Below, one piece after another: positions 34,796 to 46,721 of a stretch of 64,000 nucleotides of DNA. How positions within the stretch are numbered: position 1 is the stretch's first letter; each line of letters opens with the position of its first letter. The stretch lies in the NCBI RefSeq assembly GCF_030272615.1, contig NC_081412.1, positions 673,581,823 through 673,645,822 on the forward strand, given 5' to 3'. This DNA is from Cryptomeria japonica (taxonomy: Eukaryota; Streptophyta; Pinopsida; Cupressales; Cupressaceae). The notes under the pieces were generated by a model that saw only the letters and a list, made by a program, of their open reading frames with translations, was not told the origin of the DNA and did not search any database. Position numbers and translations under genes: made by a program.

Positions 34796-37700
34796 TATTA
34801 ATTTTATGAGTAATGTTAGAAAGAAAAGATAAATTGAAATGAGGTTGAATTTTTTAAATAAAAAGGAATTTAGGTGGTGACACACACACAAGGTCATAAT
34901 TTATTTGAAAATTGCTTATTTTCTCAATATCCTAATTGAGCACACGGTGTAGGAGAAATAAAAAGATTCTAGAAAAGAAATTTAAAATTTAAAATATTAA
35001 AGAATAAATATTATATTTAGCAAATATATGACATGGGAGTTACAAAATTATTCTATGACAAGAATAACTCTATTCATGACATTTTTATGACAAAGGAGTT
35101 ACAAAATGCATTTTTGGGGGAGAATTCAAATTTGAATTTCAAATGCATGGTCAAGTGTAACCCCCACTATGACAACAATCATTTTGCATGAAATTAATTT
35201 TGAAAATTCTTATTTTCTCAATATGTTAATTTAGCACATGTCGTAGGAGGAAATAGAAGCTTCTAGAGGTAAAATTCAAATTGCATATTCTTGCATGTAA
35301 CTCCTCCACCAAGTGATCAATCAATTTTGCATGAAACCAATTTTAGAAACGAACCTCCATTTTCAATTAATTATCTTGATAGTGGAATCGGTGCATCTTT
35401 TCTATATAATGCATGCAAATCTTTGAAAAAAAGAGTTCATAGTTTGGGAATGAAAAGAAATTTTCTAGAGTTCTTGTTCTTGTTGGTAGAAGTAGAATTT
35501 GGTAGTCACTTGTATAGTAGGTTTCTTTTAAGTTTGGTTGAAGAATTTTTCATGAAGCTACAAGGAAGGATCTAAGAAGGATAGTTGGAAGATTGGACTC
35601 AACATCAAGCTTTGACAATCCAGGTTCTCGTCCCTTGCATTCTCTCATTTACATGTGAAAAATTTGTATTTTTTTTTATATATAGATTTTATCTCTCTGG
35701 AATCTTCATTTATATAAAAAAAAAGTGCTCATCTTAATTGTTTAGAAAGATTAATCAAAAGAAAATCTATTTTCATTATAAATAAAAATAACTAAATGAA
35801 AAAAAGTAATACACAGATAAAAGTTCTTTTTTTAAAAAATGCATATGAATATTCTTTTTATATATTTAATCTGTTTTAGAGAGAAAGAAAGAAAAAACAA
35901 ATCTTTGCTTTTGCTTTCTTGAATTTTAAAATCTAGAAAAGATCTTTGTAAAAAAAAAAATCTTATTTTCCATATGTAATTATCTCCATGTGAATAAACT
36001 TATCTTTCTGTGAATATATGTTGATCATCTGTGTATAAATCCTTAATTTATTTATTTTATTACTTTCATGTGAATAAACTTATTTCTGTGAGCATATGAT
36101 TACTTGTGTATAAATATTACTTCTCTTATTTATTATTTTTTTCGTGAATAAATATTCTCTATGAATATAAATTTATTCGTTTGTGTATAGATCTTGTTTT
36201 ACTCTTTTTGTGAGCATAAAGCATAAAATTGTTCCTGTGTGTAAACATCTGTGAATATAATCTTTCCTTCCCTATAAATAAATTTTACTCTCTCCGCGAA
36301 TTAATTTAATTATTTTTTTGTGAACATATACTTGTTCATCTATTCAGAAAATTTTGCAACTCCCTGGGAACATGTGTTTTTCTTTCTCCTTGAATAATAT
36401 CACTTCTCTAAGAAACTTTAAAAAAAAAAATTTTTACCCATCTCACAATGCATCAGAGATAAATTTGTTTTTTACTTATTTATTTTCTTTCACTTATTGT
36501 TCTCTATGAATTAATTATATCTTTTAGTGAATATATTATCTAATTCCCAAGTCTATCTCTGTTTATTTTTTTTATATAAACTCAGATCAAATCAATATAT
36601 ATAGATAAATACATTAAAAATATATATAAGCATCCATGTTATATCAATTGTTATAACTGCTGTTATTTTTATAATTTTTTTTTTAATTTAGTTATTAATA
36701 AATTATTAATATAAATGATATATTATATATAGTTGACTATAATAAGTTTAGGATATAAAATAATATTGGTATATATTGTCTTAAAATTGGTACTAATTGA
36801 CTATAAATAACATCTTGTTAATGTTAAATTGATTTGCATTGATTTGAGTTGAGTGAATTAAATTATAATTTATTAATTGTTGAATGAATGAATTTTGGCC
36901 TTATTAAAAGTAAAATACAATTAGGATTTACAATTAAAATTTATTTTATGTATATATACTAAGGGGTTTATTTAGTTAAAATTTATTCATTAGAATTTGG
37001 TAATTAAAATTTATTTATGTCAATATAGTTGAAATTTAATTTATAACCTACTCTTATAAGAAGAGATTTATTCTTTAGTGTATAGTAAAGTTTGTTTATT
37101 AAAGAAAAATTTAAGAGGTTATTAATCCCTTAGGGGGAAAAATGATATTTCACTAATGATACACTTATTCTATAGTATTGGTTTTTTCTTCTTCAAGTGT
37201 CTCTATTTGGTCTCAAATTGTACCTAGTAGTAAGTAGATTTTCCCAAGACATTTAATACATTTCAAATATCTAAGTTCTTTATTTATTTATTTTTAATTT
37301 TTGGACTCCAAACTATCTTTTGTATATTTCAATTAGTACAAGCATCCAATGTTAAAGGAATTTACCTAACAAGTAGATGTGTTTAGATTCATAGTAACCC
37401 TTTTAGGTATTTCAGCAATATGAGTTAATGTTAGATAAATTTTTGCCTCAATTTGAAAGGTTGATTATTTGATTTGTTTCTTTATTAGATTCCAAGATAT
37501 GAGTATATAAGGCATTGCGAATTGTCACTTCTTTTAATAGTTAAAATCATTTATCTTCTAGCTAAAAGAAACATAAGACTAGTAAAAAGGAAAAGTTACA
37601 CTTAATAATACAAGTAATTAGTAAGGATAAATTTAATTAACATTAAAATTAGAGGTAAATTGCATAGTTAAATATTCATATGGTAATAGTATTAATTAGG

Positions 37701-39719
37701 ATGCAAAGAGAGTTTATTCAAAACCGAAATTGTTTTAGCAAATGAGTTTCAAGAAACCTATTCTGTGATCACTTAGAAAATTAAATAACAATTCTAATTG
37801 AGGGTAATTTAAGGAGCAAACATTAGCTCCCTTTGAAGTATTTGAAATTGATAAAGAACTATTATTTGTAGAATGTATCCAACAATAAAGTTAACATTAC
37901 TTCAAGTGGAAGGAGTAATTAGTTATCACTTTATAATCTTGCAAAAGTATTAGTTCAAAAGAAACTAGAAGTTTATTGATTGGAATTGTTTATTAGGAAA
38001 CTTAGTATTATTTACTTGGTTAACTAGCAAGTGTTTACACTCTTGTCTAATCTCTTTTTCAAACAATTAGTAACTAAGAATAATGTGGTTAATTTGAAGC
38101 TTATTGTTGAATAGCTGTTTCCATTTCCCTTCAACAAGTGAGTATTAAATTCATTTCCAAAATATAATTATTTGATAATTTAAACTTTATTTCAAGCAAT
38201 TTAGTACCTTTCAAGTATTAGGATTCACATTTAAAGTAGTGTTATCATTTGTAGATGAAATTTGTATTACTTCATATGGGAGAATTAGTTGGGATTATTA
38301 TTAAGTACTTTTCACTTCAAACAAGTAGGTGTTAAAATTCATTTCCAAATTCTTGCTATTCAATCATTTAATTTTTTTTCAAGTAAATCAGTACTAGGAT
38401 TCATACTTATTGTGTAATGGTTTGTCCAAAACAATTATATCTTGCAAGTAATTCAAATCTTTTTCATAAGTTATCTTTGAAAGTATCATGGTTTCCAAGC
38501 AATTAGTAATTTCATGTATTTAGTTTAAGTTTTTGAATTTTTAATTGTCATAACTTTCCTTCGGAGAAAATACTATTCCAAGTAGTCAATTGTTTTATGT
38601 TCCTTTCAATTACATAAATTCATAGTTTTGTTTTTAAATTCAAGAAATAATTCCTTGTATATAATAGTTTCTTTTTCATAATTGTATTGGTATATTGCTT
38701 CTTTTAGGATTCATGAATTCAAAGTTAAATTTCTAGTTAGATAACTAAACAAGAGGAGTTGAAACCAAAATTTAGCGGTGTTCGGTATCTATGGTGCCTC
38801 TGGGTCAAACTTATGGGTAATGTCATCGTGTTGAACTACTACACTTAACGCCTAATAAAGCTACAATAATAGCGTCTATGACATTGTCCCTCTAAATCAC
38901 CAGGGAGAAATAAGGGTCATTTGGAAGCTAAAATCCAAGGGGCAGGTAATCCCCCTTGGATTGATAATCTGAAAAGATTAATTTTTAAATGAATTTACAT
39001 CTGCTCAATTATATCTTAGAAAACCCCATTAGGATTTGGCAGTGTGTGATAATTTGGAATTTATCTATCTTGATGATTTTTTTTCAAAGTATGATAATGG
39101 ATTAAGGGTGACGTATTTAATAGAAAATAGGACCTAGTGGTTTTAGGCCACAAGCATGAGGTCACCTTGAGCCTTTTTTCTATAGAGCTACCATCATGGG
39201 TAGCAACCACAGAGAAACTGTCTGGGACATTGACCCTAGAAAGGGTTACGTACCCACCAAATAGTTTACATTAAACCACAGTTAGAAACCAGAACTACAT
39301 ACTTTACGCCTTGATCCCGTGTCGAAACGGGTATGTAGGCAATCTAGGGATGGAGTTGTCCCTTGTACTCAGGCATTCGGGGATGGGGGTTAGGATTTGG
39401 TTATGGGTGAGTAGTTGGTTCTTGAAGCTCCTTGATCTTTTAAATCAAATGGTGCAAATAATAATTGAAATGTTAAAATTAATTCAATGCACACTCAGAA
39501 GGAATCTCGTATGGATTCGCTTGACTTCCCGAGGCTTTAGGTTGAATTTTGAGGTGGAACTCAAGCTTGTTAATGTAATTATTATTTTTTACTCCTAAGG
39601 ATGACGACCTCATTGCACTCTTAGTAGGGGAGTGTAGTCTTTAGAGAGTGGCCGAGGACTCGGATGGTCCCGATGAGTCTAAAGTCCTTGGCCAGAGCAT
39701 ATCCTATTCTTATGAATAG

Positions 39720-39940
39720 ATGCCTACCCTGTTTGGGTAGATGCCTATCCCAGATTGGATAGATGAAACTTCTTATCCCATATGGATAGATTCCTAACCC
39801 ATATGGTTAGATGCCTAACCTGTATGGTTAGATGCCTAACCCGTATGGTTAGATGCCTAGTCCCGTATGGATAGATGCCTAACTCATATGGTAAGATGCC
39901 CATCCCGGTTGGCTGGATGCCTATCTCATTTGGATAGATG
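39720..39940. repeat. Array of about ten 21-22 bp units, each an inverted repeat
   Basis: ATGCCT starts at 39720, 39741, 39811, 39832, 39853, 39875, 39896 and 39917, with weaker units between. The core CTAACCCGTATGGTTAG is itself an imperfect palindrome, so each unit can form a short hairpin. It lies in the last 350 bases of the 5' LTR. Confidence 0.9.
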
Positions 39941-40065
39941 TATCTGAGTATGTGATTGAATAAAAAATAAATAATAATAAGTAAGAATAATAAATCAATA
40001 TTTTTATACATTAAAAAAAAGAAAATCAGTTGAGTTTTCGGATTAAGTAAGTGGGTTACTACATG

Positions 40066-40077
40066 TGGTATCAGAGC
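40066..40077 (+). promoter_or_regulatory. Primer-binding site, initiator-Met tRNA type
   Basis: TGGTATCAGAGC is the classic plant retrotransposon PBS, complementary to the 3' end of initiator methionine tRNA. It fixes the right edge of the 5' LTR. Confidence 0.92.
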
Positions 40078-40489
40078 GAAGGTTCAAGTCTAGGCCTTGA
40101 GCTCACTTCAACTTATGCAACCTTGAAGAGTATCTTGGAAGTAGTTGAAGGTTGTAGAGGTAAATCACTATATATTAAATCAAGAACTAAATGAGAAATT
40201 CAAATTTCAAGAAGACCTAGAGGGTAAATAAAGTGGAAGAGCAAAGCATACCACCACTTCAAGGAGTCAAAATTAAGCTACCAATGATGGAATCAACTAG
40301 ACTAAAGGAATAATGAAACAAGAAGTCAAAAATATAATCAACATATTAACTAAGAAAAGGGATGAGATCAACTCCATGGAAAAATCAATGCAGGACCATA
40401 GAGCAAGGCAAAATGACATCAAATAAATAGAAGTGGGATTGAAAATGAGAACTTGGAAATGGTTGAATAAATGAGGGAAAACAATATGT

Positions 40490-41040
40490 TGGAGCTATTT
40501 AAGGATTTCAAGGAAATTAACCAACCTAAGTTTGAAGGAAAGAAATAGGTGAAGGAGCTGATGATTGGTTGAATGAAAAGGGAAAATACATTGAACTAAA
40601 GGACTTTAGTGAAACAATTAAGACATTATGGGGTTTCCTATCAACTCACTAGAGATGCAGCTTGTTACTGGACTAATACTAAGGAACAAATGGGTATAAC
40701 AAGGATATAATCACATGAGATCAATTTATTCACCATTTTCATAAGAGGAGGCTATCACAATTTTTCTTCAATGAGAAGGTAACATAATTCCATAATCTTC
40801 GACAAGGGGCTTTGACAGTTCAACAATATCGAATTAAGTTTGTCAAATTGTTAAAGTCTGTACATATGTGTAAAAAGATGAGAAGGGTCAAATCAAAAAG
40901 TTCATTTTGGGGTATCAATACCAACTTGGGCAGAAGTTGATGTGCATAGACTCGTAGGCATGAAGGAAGTACTTGAAAGAACAATAAAGGAAGATTCAAG
41001 CCAGAGCAATAACGAGATAAAAATTTAACATGAATCATTC
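40490..41040 (+). pseudogene. gag: Broken gag of the giant-LTR element
   Basis: Fragments in shifting frames read GEGADDWLNEK, ELKDFSETIKTLWG, RDAACYW and FHNLRQGALTVQQYRIKFVK, a Retrotrans_gag-type domain. Stops and at least one frameshift destroy it. No zinc knuckle, protease or pol follows before the 3' LTR at 41442; 41040-41441 has no recognised coding. Confidence 0.75.
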
Positions 41041-41441
41041 ATTTAAGACGAAACATGAATCAAGGGAAAAGAAAACTTCAACAAGGATCAATAGAATAAT
41101 TTATCTGAAAGAAGCCACATCATAATCAAGATCAAAGGGATGGATACAATATTATAACTTATCCACTAACGTTTGAAGAAGGAATGATCCTCTTAGGAAT
41201 CAGGGGGAATAATGATAGAGCCATTAAGAGTCTTGGAGAAGCGCCAATACCAATTGTGCAACAAAGAGATTATTCTATTCAAGTATAATGGAATCAATAT
41301 GATAAAAGGAATACTACATGGGAAGACTCAATTATGATGCAACATATGTTTTCACTTTCGTTCTAAACATTTTGAATTAGTAACTCTTTTTAAGGTTATA
41401 ATTAGTGCATCGAGATGATGCACAATTTAAGGGGGGAAGGA

Positions 41442-41506
41442 TGTCATAACCCTCTTTTTGGACCTTGCTATGACTTGTTATTATTAATAATAATAATAAA
41501 AATAGA

Positions 41507-41561
<55 letters not shown>

Positions 41562-43070
41562 CTACTATTATAATATTAATTTTATGAGTAATGTTAGAAA
41601 GAAAAGAGAAATTGAAATGAGGTTGAAGTTTTTAAATAAAAAGGAATTTAGGTGGTGACACACACATGAGGTCATAATTTATTTAAAAATTGCTTAGTTT
41701 CTCAATATCCTAATTGAGCACATGGTCTAGGAGAAATAAGAAGATTCTAGAAAAGAAATTTAAAATTTAAAATATTAAAGAATAAATATTATATTTATCA
41801 AATATATGACATGGGAGTTACAAAATTATTCTATGACAACAATAACTCTATTCATGACATTTTTATGACAAAGGAGTTACAAAATGCATTTTTGGGGGAG
41901 AATTCAAATTTGAATTTCAAATGCATGGTCAAGTGTAACCCCCACTATGACAACAATCATTTTGCATGAAATTAATTTTGAAAATTCTTATTTTCTCAAT
42001 ATGTTAATTTAGCACATGTTGTAGGAGGAAATAGAAGCTTCTAGAGGTAAAATTCAAGTTGCATATTCTTGCATGTAACTCCTCCACCAAGTGATCAATC
42101 AATTTTGCATGAAACCAATTTTAGAAAATAACCTCCATTTTCAATTAATTATCTTGATAGTGGAATTGGTGCATCTTTTCTATATAATGTATGCAAATCT
42201 TTCAAAAAAAGAGTTCATAGTTTGGGAATGAAAAGAAATTTTCTAGAGTTCTTGTTCTTGTTGGTAGGAGTAGAATTTGGTAGTCACTTGTATAGTAGGT
42301 TTCTTTTAAGTTTGGTTGAATAATTTTTCATGAAGCCACAAGGAAGGATCTAAGAAGGATAGCTGGAAGATTGGACTCAACATCAAGCTTCGACAATCCA
42401 GGTTCTCATCCCTTGCATTCTCTCATTTAAATGTGAAAATTTTGTATTTTTTTTTATATATAGATTTTATCTCTCTGGAATCTTCATTTATATAAAAAAA
42501 AAAGTGCTCATCTTAATTGTTTAGAAAGATTAATCAAAAGAAAATCTACTTTCATTATAAATAAAAATAACTAAATAAAAAAAAGTAATACACAGATAAA
42601 AGTTCTTTTTCAGAAAAATGCATATGAATATTCTTTTTATATATTTAATCTGTTTTAGAGAAAAAGAAAGAAAAATCAAATCTTTGCTTTTGCTTTCTTG
42701 AATTTTAAAATCTAGAAAAGATCTTTGTAAAAAAAAAATCTTATTTTCCATATGTAATTATCTCCATGTGAATAAACTTATCTTTCTTTGAATATATGTT
42801 GATCATCTATGTATAAATCCTTAATTTATTTATTTTATTACTTTCATGTGAATAAACTTATTTCTGTGAGCATATGATTACTTGTGTATAAATATTACTT
42901 CTCATATTTTTTATTTTTCCGTGAATAAATATTCTCTGTGAATATAAATTTATTCATTTGTGTATAGATCTTGTTTTACTCTTTTTGTGAGCATAAAGCA
43001 TAAAATTGTTCCTATGTGTAAACATCTGTGAATATAATCTTTCCTTCCCTATAAATACATTTTACTCTCT
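41442..43070 (+). repeat. 3' LTR, truncated to its first 1.63 kb
   Basis: It follows a purine tract and matches 34661-36289. Similarity ends at ACTCTCTC near 43070, where the 5' copy continues CGCGAATTAATT. About 3.8 kb of LTR and some Helitron sequence are missing. Confidence 0.9.
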
Positions 43071-43084
43071 CTACAAACAAGAAG

Positions 43085-44136
43085 CTTTTCCCTCGATTAC
43101 TCATTAAGATTGATAAAAGATTATGAGAAGCTTTTCCCACTAGACAACATGAATCATTTGCAGGTATCTCACTCATTTTGGTTGGTGATCTTGCATAGCT
43201 TCTGCCAGTTATGGATAGGCCATTATATGCATCTCACTCAATGGCACTAGCTCTATCGCACACATTCAATACTGTTGTCACCTTGGATATTCCATTTCGT
43301 CAACAAGGCACAAGTTCTTCACACATAAGATTCTGTGAAATATTGCTTAACATCCGCAACTCAACACCATTGCAAATAGGTTGGGAATCCCTCTAGTTGC
43401 GGTCAACCCATGCTTTGTCACTTGATGAAAATAATCACTTCAACCAACAGAAGCATTTGTTTGCAACTAATGCAACTTTGAGTGCACACAACATTAAAAT
43501 GTTAACACAATTGCACTCACCCATTGCATGTGTAACAACAATCATTGCACATCAAAGAGATAACCAGGCACACCAAGAAGAACAACTAGCATTTGAAGTT
43601 CTTCTTTTTATAGACCAGGAAATTATGCTTATTGCAAATCTATGGATAGAAGTTGGCCTTGTGAATGGTGCTTTGGGGTAGATCAAACAAATTGTCTACA
43701 CTGCAGGTTCAAAACCACCTGATTTGCCAAAATATGTTGTTGTTCTCTTCAAACATTATACTGGGCCTTCATGGGATCTACACAATGTAAAACATGTCCC
43801 AATTCCACCAATTAATAGAGGAAACAGAACACAAATTCCACTAGCAATGGCATGGGGCATTTCAATTCACAAATCATAGGGGTTGACACTAGACTTGGCC
43901 ACAGTTGACATCGGCAAAATAGAGAAACAAGGCCTAACATTCACAGCCCTTTCAAGAGTAAAAGCAATTGAACATCTACGTATACAACCAAACTTTAGCT
44001 ACCAAAGGTACTCCTGATTGAAAAGTGCAACATCAACAGTACTTCGAAAGATAGAGGAAGCCCGGTTGCAGGAGCTTTCACACAGCACAAAACAAGCATA
44101 CCTACTAGAACAAACAGAATCAGGTATGCAAATCTA
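43085..44136 (+). pseudogene. Helitron Pif1 helicase, copy 2, C-terminal part
   Basis: It resumes LLIKIDKRL, then FAGISLILVGDLA before a TAG where Gln is expected, then LLPVMDRPLYA. Later motifs are QIPLAMAWGISIHKS (TAG, again a likely Gln) GLTL and LTFTALSRV, the C-terminal Pif1 motifs. About 45 residues, including Walker B, are missing compared with copy 1, lost in the deletion at the LTR junction. Ends near ESGMQI before TAA at 44134. Confidence 0.87.
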
Positions 44137-44184
44137 ATCTTTATCGTGTTTTCATATGTTGTATATCTTCTTTTCACTGTATCA

Positions 44185-45060
44185 TCACAAAACAATATTT
44201 CTACTTCCCAGGATCTACAACACAATTAATGAGTGTAGAAGTAAATATTGCCTTTTCCAAGGCCCAAGTCTGCAAGAAAAAAGGCACACATGTAGCACCT
44301 ACTCCCTGTTCACAAATTTCGTTACTTTCATGTACTATTACAAGATTCTCTCTACCATATCACTTGTTCAATACATTTCATACTGACTAATGTTGTACTT
44401 TAATAGGTTTTACACACATAATGATTTGTCATGCCATTTACTCGCAACACCACTATTTACAATTGGTCAGTATTATGGAATGTACCACTACAACATTCTC
44501 TCTACCATTTTCGGTAATTTAAAGGTATGTAACAATCTTCAAATTCCCTGTTCTCTACTTTCATGCTTGTTACTTTGTTCATGTTCTCTAACTCTTCACA
44601 ATTTTCACCAATCACAAAACTATATTTCTACTTTCCAGGATCTACAGCACAATGAATGACTGTAGAACTGGAGAACCCTTTTGCATGTTGCAACTTTGCA
44701 ACAAAAATGGTACAAACATAACAGCTACACCCTATTCAACAATATCGTTACTTTCATGTACTATTACAAGATTCTCTCTTCCATATCACTTGTTCCATAC
44801 ATTTTATGTAAACCAATGATGTACTAATACATGATTCTTCACAGCTATTATTCTTTAAGAGGTGTTAACACATATAATAGTTTGTCATGCTATTCGCTCA
44901 CTGCAACACTATTTGCAATTGGTAAGCATTATACTATGTACTAATACAACTTCTCTCTACTATTTCACTTGTTCAATACATTTAATATTAACTAATAATG
45001 TACAGATACAAGATTGTTCTTTAACTGCACCTCTTCCATTTCATAGGTTTTACACTTTAT
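44185..45060 (+). repeat. Tandem duplication of about 427 bp, with a partial third unit
   Basis: GGATCTACA at 44211 recurs at 44638, and GTTACTTTCATGTACTATTA at 44321 recurs at 44747. CTCTCTACTATTTCACTTGTTC near 44952 begins a third partial unit. It lies between the helicase and the Helitron 3' end. No coding is seen. Confidence 0.85.
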
Positions 45061-45299
45061 GAACATCAACTTTCAAAAAAAACAACCAATACACCAACTT
45101 CAATAATTTGAAGGTATGTAACACTCTTCAAATATTTTGTCCTTTGCTTTCAGGTTTCTTTCTTTGTTCATGTTCTCTAACTATTCATAGTTTTCACCCC
45201 TTCCAGTTTCCAACAGACATGTTCAATTTGACACATTTGTTTGTTATTTTAAGGTTTGTTGTGTTTGCAAAATTGTAACTTTGGTTATGGTACTTTGAC

Positions 45300-45850
45300 A
45301 GGTATTTAGGTTTTGACCATTCTGTTGTTAATTAAATTTTGCATTAACTTATAACTATTTTGCGGTCCGCTTCCCAAGACATGCTGCCTTTAATGATGTC
45401 TTTAATGATTTTGTCCTCAAGGCTATGCACGAATGGAAACTTCATTTATGCGTGTTTGCAACCTTTAAATGTAATTTGTTATGTTGTTGATGCCAATATT
45501 TCAATCTCCAATTTTCACTCTACAAATATTTACATAGATTGGTCAATTTTGTTATCGTTGTGACTCTTTTCCTAGTTACTTGCCTTTGTTGTAAACTTAC
45601 CACCGCTAATGGTTTGAATTTGCAAGGTAACATTATGTTTTATTTAAAAACATTTTTGTTATGTATTACCTTTTCTTTATAAAATGATTATTTTCTCCTA
45701 TCATGTGCTTGCAGCATTCCTGCTTTGTTTCTGTTACTTAACTGTTTGTGAGAGTCGCAACTTTCACTTTGCAAGCAATTTTCAAGGCTATTCCATCTAC
45801 TCCAAGCAATGAAAGGTTTCACTTTGCAAGGTAGATTCTTCTACTATTTG
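45300..45850 (+). repeat. Splice-flanked modules near the Helitron 3' end
   Basis: TTTAATGATTTTGTCCTCAA with GCTATGCACGAATG near 45405, a donor-like TTGCAAG/GTAACA at 45627, an acceptor-like TGCTTGCAG at 45714, and a 116-base exon-like piece ending TTGCAAG/GTAG at 45831. This piece aligns with 22897-23002. Confidence 0.75.
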
Positions 45851-45859
45851 TTTTCAATC

Positions 45860-46690
45860 TGTAAAGTACCTATATGCCTTTTCAAGGTTTTAAATCTGTA
45901 GCTATTATTCAATTCAACATTAACTCCCTTCTCTCTCTACCAACCGCTCCCACTTTTAGGTTCTCTTCACTGCAAAAAACTGCCTCACAACAAACAACTA
46001 CTCACATGCATCATACAGGAAATTCCAATTCTGCAATTACACATTCATCAAGTATTATATTACTAAAAAATACTTTCTTTCAAATTTGCAAGGATTTCAA
46101 AGTTTTTAACTTCACCAATTTTGTATATTATCCAAAACTAACATGTATAAATGAAAAACTGATGCAGGTCTTTCATCATATAAATCACATGCATTTCAAC
46201 AAAAGGTTATATAACATGTTTCTCTTACTAGCATGGGGGATGGAAGGTGGATAACAACAAGACTTTGGGTTCAACAAAAAAATTTGGTTGGGAACAATAT
46301 AGCCTACAAAAAAAATGTATAACTATATTCATAACATATTCTTCAAGTACATCATGTTGCATACAACAGCATGGGGGATGGTGGGTGGTAATTTTAAAAT
46401 TTGGGAACAACCATTGGTTGGGATATGTACGCAAACAATTAACTCTTTCACTTTAATAAAAGTTTCTTATTCAGTTATCTGGTAGAATATACTTCTCAAT
46501 ACTACAATAAACTACTCAATATCACAACTTTTAATATGTGTGACTCTACAACATAAATACAAAGTGATAACTAAGTAATTTGAGAAACCATGCTACTCAC
46601 CTGTTTTTGTATAACTCTATTAAAGAATTCTACCCTTAACTAAACTTTATCACTCACACATTCTCCTTAACAAACACACCTATCGGCCTC
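45860..46690. other. AT-rich noncoding DNA before the Helitron end
   Basis: No gene recognised. CAGCATGGGGGATGG-like text occurs near 46231 and again near 46369, each followed by TTGGTTGGGA, so a weak duplication of about 140 bases is present. Confidence 0.5.
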
Positions 46691-46692
46691 CT

Positions 46693-46721
46693 GTTGCAGG
46701 CACTTCCCCTGCAACTACTAG
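46693..46721 (+). other. Candidate Helitron 3' terminus (hairpin plus CTAG)
   Basis: GTTGCAGG (46693-46700), a 7-base loop and CCTGCAAC (46708-46715) make a perfect 8-bp stem. CTAG ends at 46721 and the next base is T. Helitrons classically end in a subterminal hairpin followed by CTRR, inserted before T. The strand agrees with the upstream Rep gene. The hairpin-to-end distance (6 bases) is a little shorter than usual. Confidence 0.65.

Larger units (their letters stand above)
34661..40063 (+). repeat. 5' LTR, about 5403 bp
   Basis: Starts TGTCATAACCC and ends GGGTTACTACA, which are imperfect inverted ends (9 of 11 match), two bases before the PBS. Only the first 1.63 kb is confirmed by the 3' LTR; the right end rests on the terminal match and the PBS. 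It contains an (AAT)n/(ATT)n palindromic microsatellite, a candidate TATA (TCTATATAAT, 35401-35410), a degenerate array of GTGAATAAA-like units (35980-36300) and a 21-22 bp palindromic array (39720-39940). ORFs 35291-35575 and 39311-39598 lie in it and are not called. Confidence 0.8.
34661..43075 (+). mobile_element. Non-autonomous LTR retrotransposon with giant LTR, inserted in the Helitron helicase
   Basis: TGTCATAACCCTCTTTTTGG starts at 34661 and again at 41442, and about 1.63 kb from each point is alignable at roughly 97%. A canonical initiator-Met PBS, TGGTATCAGAGC, is at 40066-40077, so the 5' LTR runs 34661-40063 (5.4 kb). A purine tract (AAGGGGGGAAGGA) ends at 41441. The internal region is only 1378 bp and has a broken gag with no pol. 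The 3' LTR is cut off near 43070 by a deletion. The PBS and gag style suggest Ty3/gypsy. Insertion split the Helitron helicase. Confidence 0.88.
27880..46721 (+). mobile_element. Helitron copy 2 with candidate 3' terminus, interrupted by an LTR element
   Basis: The RPA1-like gene (27886-30075) and Rep/Pif1 gene (31370-34660, resuming 43085-44136) are in the same order and strand as copy 1. A hairpin followed by CTAG and then T at 46693-46722 is a good 3' end. Modules like those at 21.8-24.6 kb also occur at 45.3-45.85 kb before that end, so the element may start as far left as about 21.7 kb. The 5' end is not identified; 27880 is just the first coding relic. The LTR element at 34661 to about 43080 is a later insertion. 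Confidence 0.75.

Noticed and set aside
39745-40011. Minus-strand frame with a repeated RHLTI-type motif
   Set aside because: Direct result of the 21-22 bp palindromic array in the LTR.
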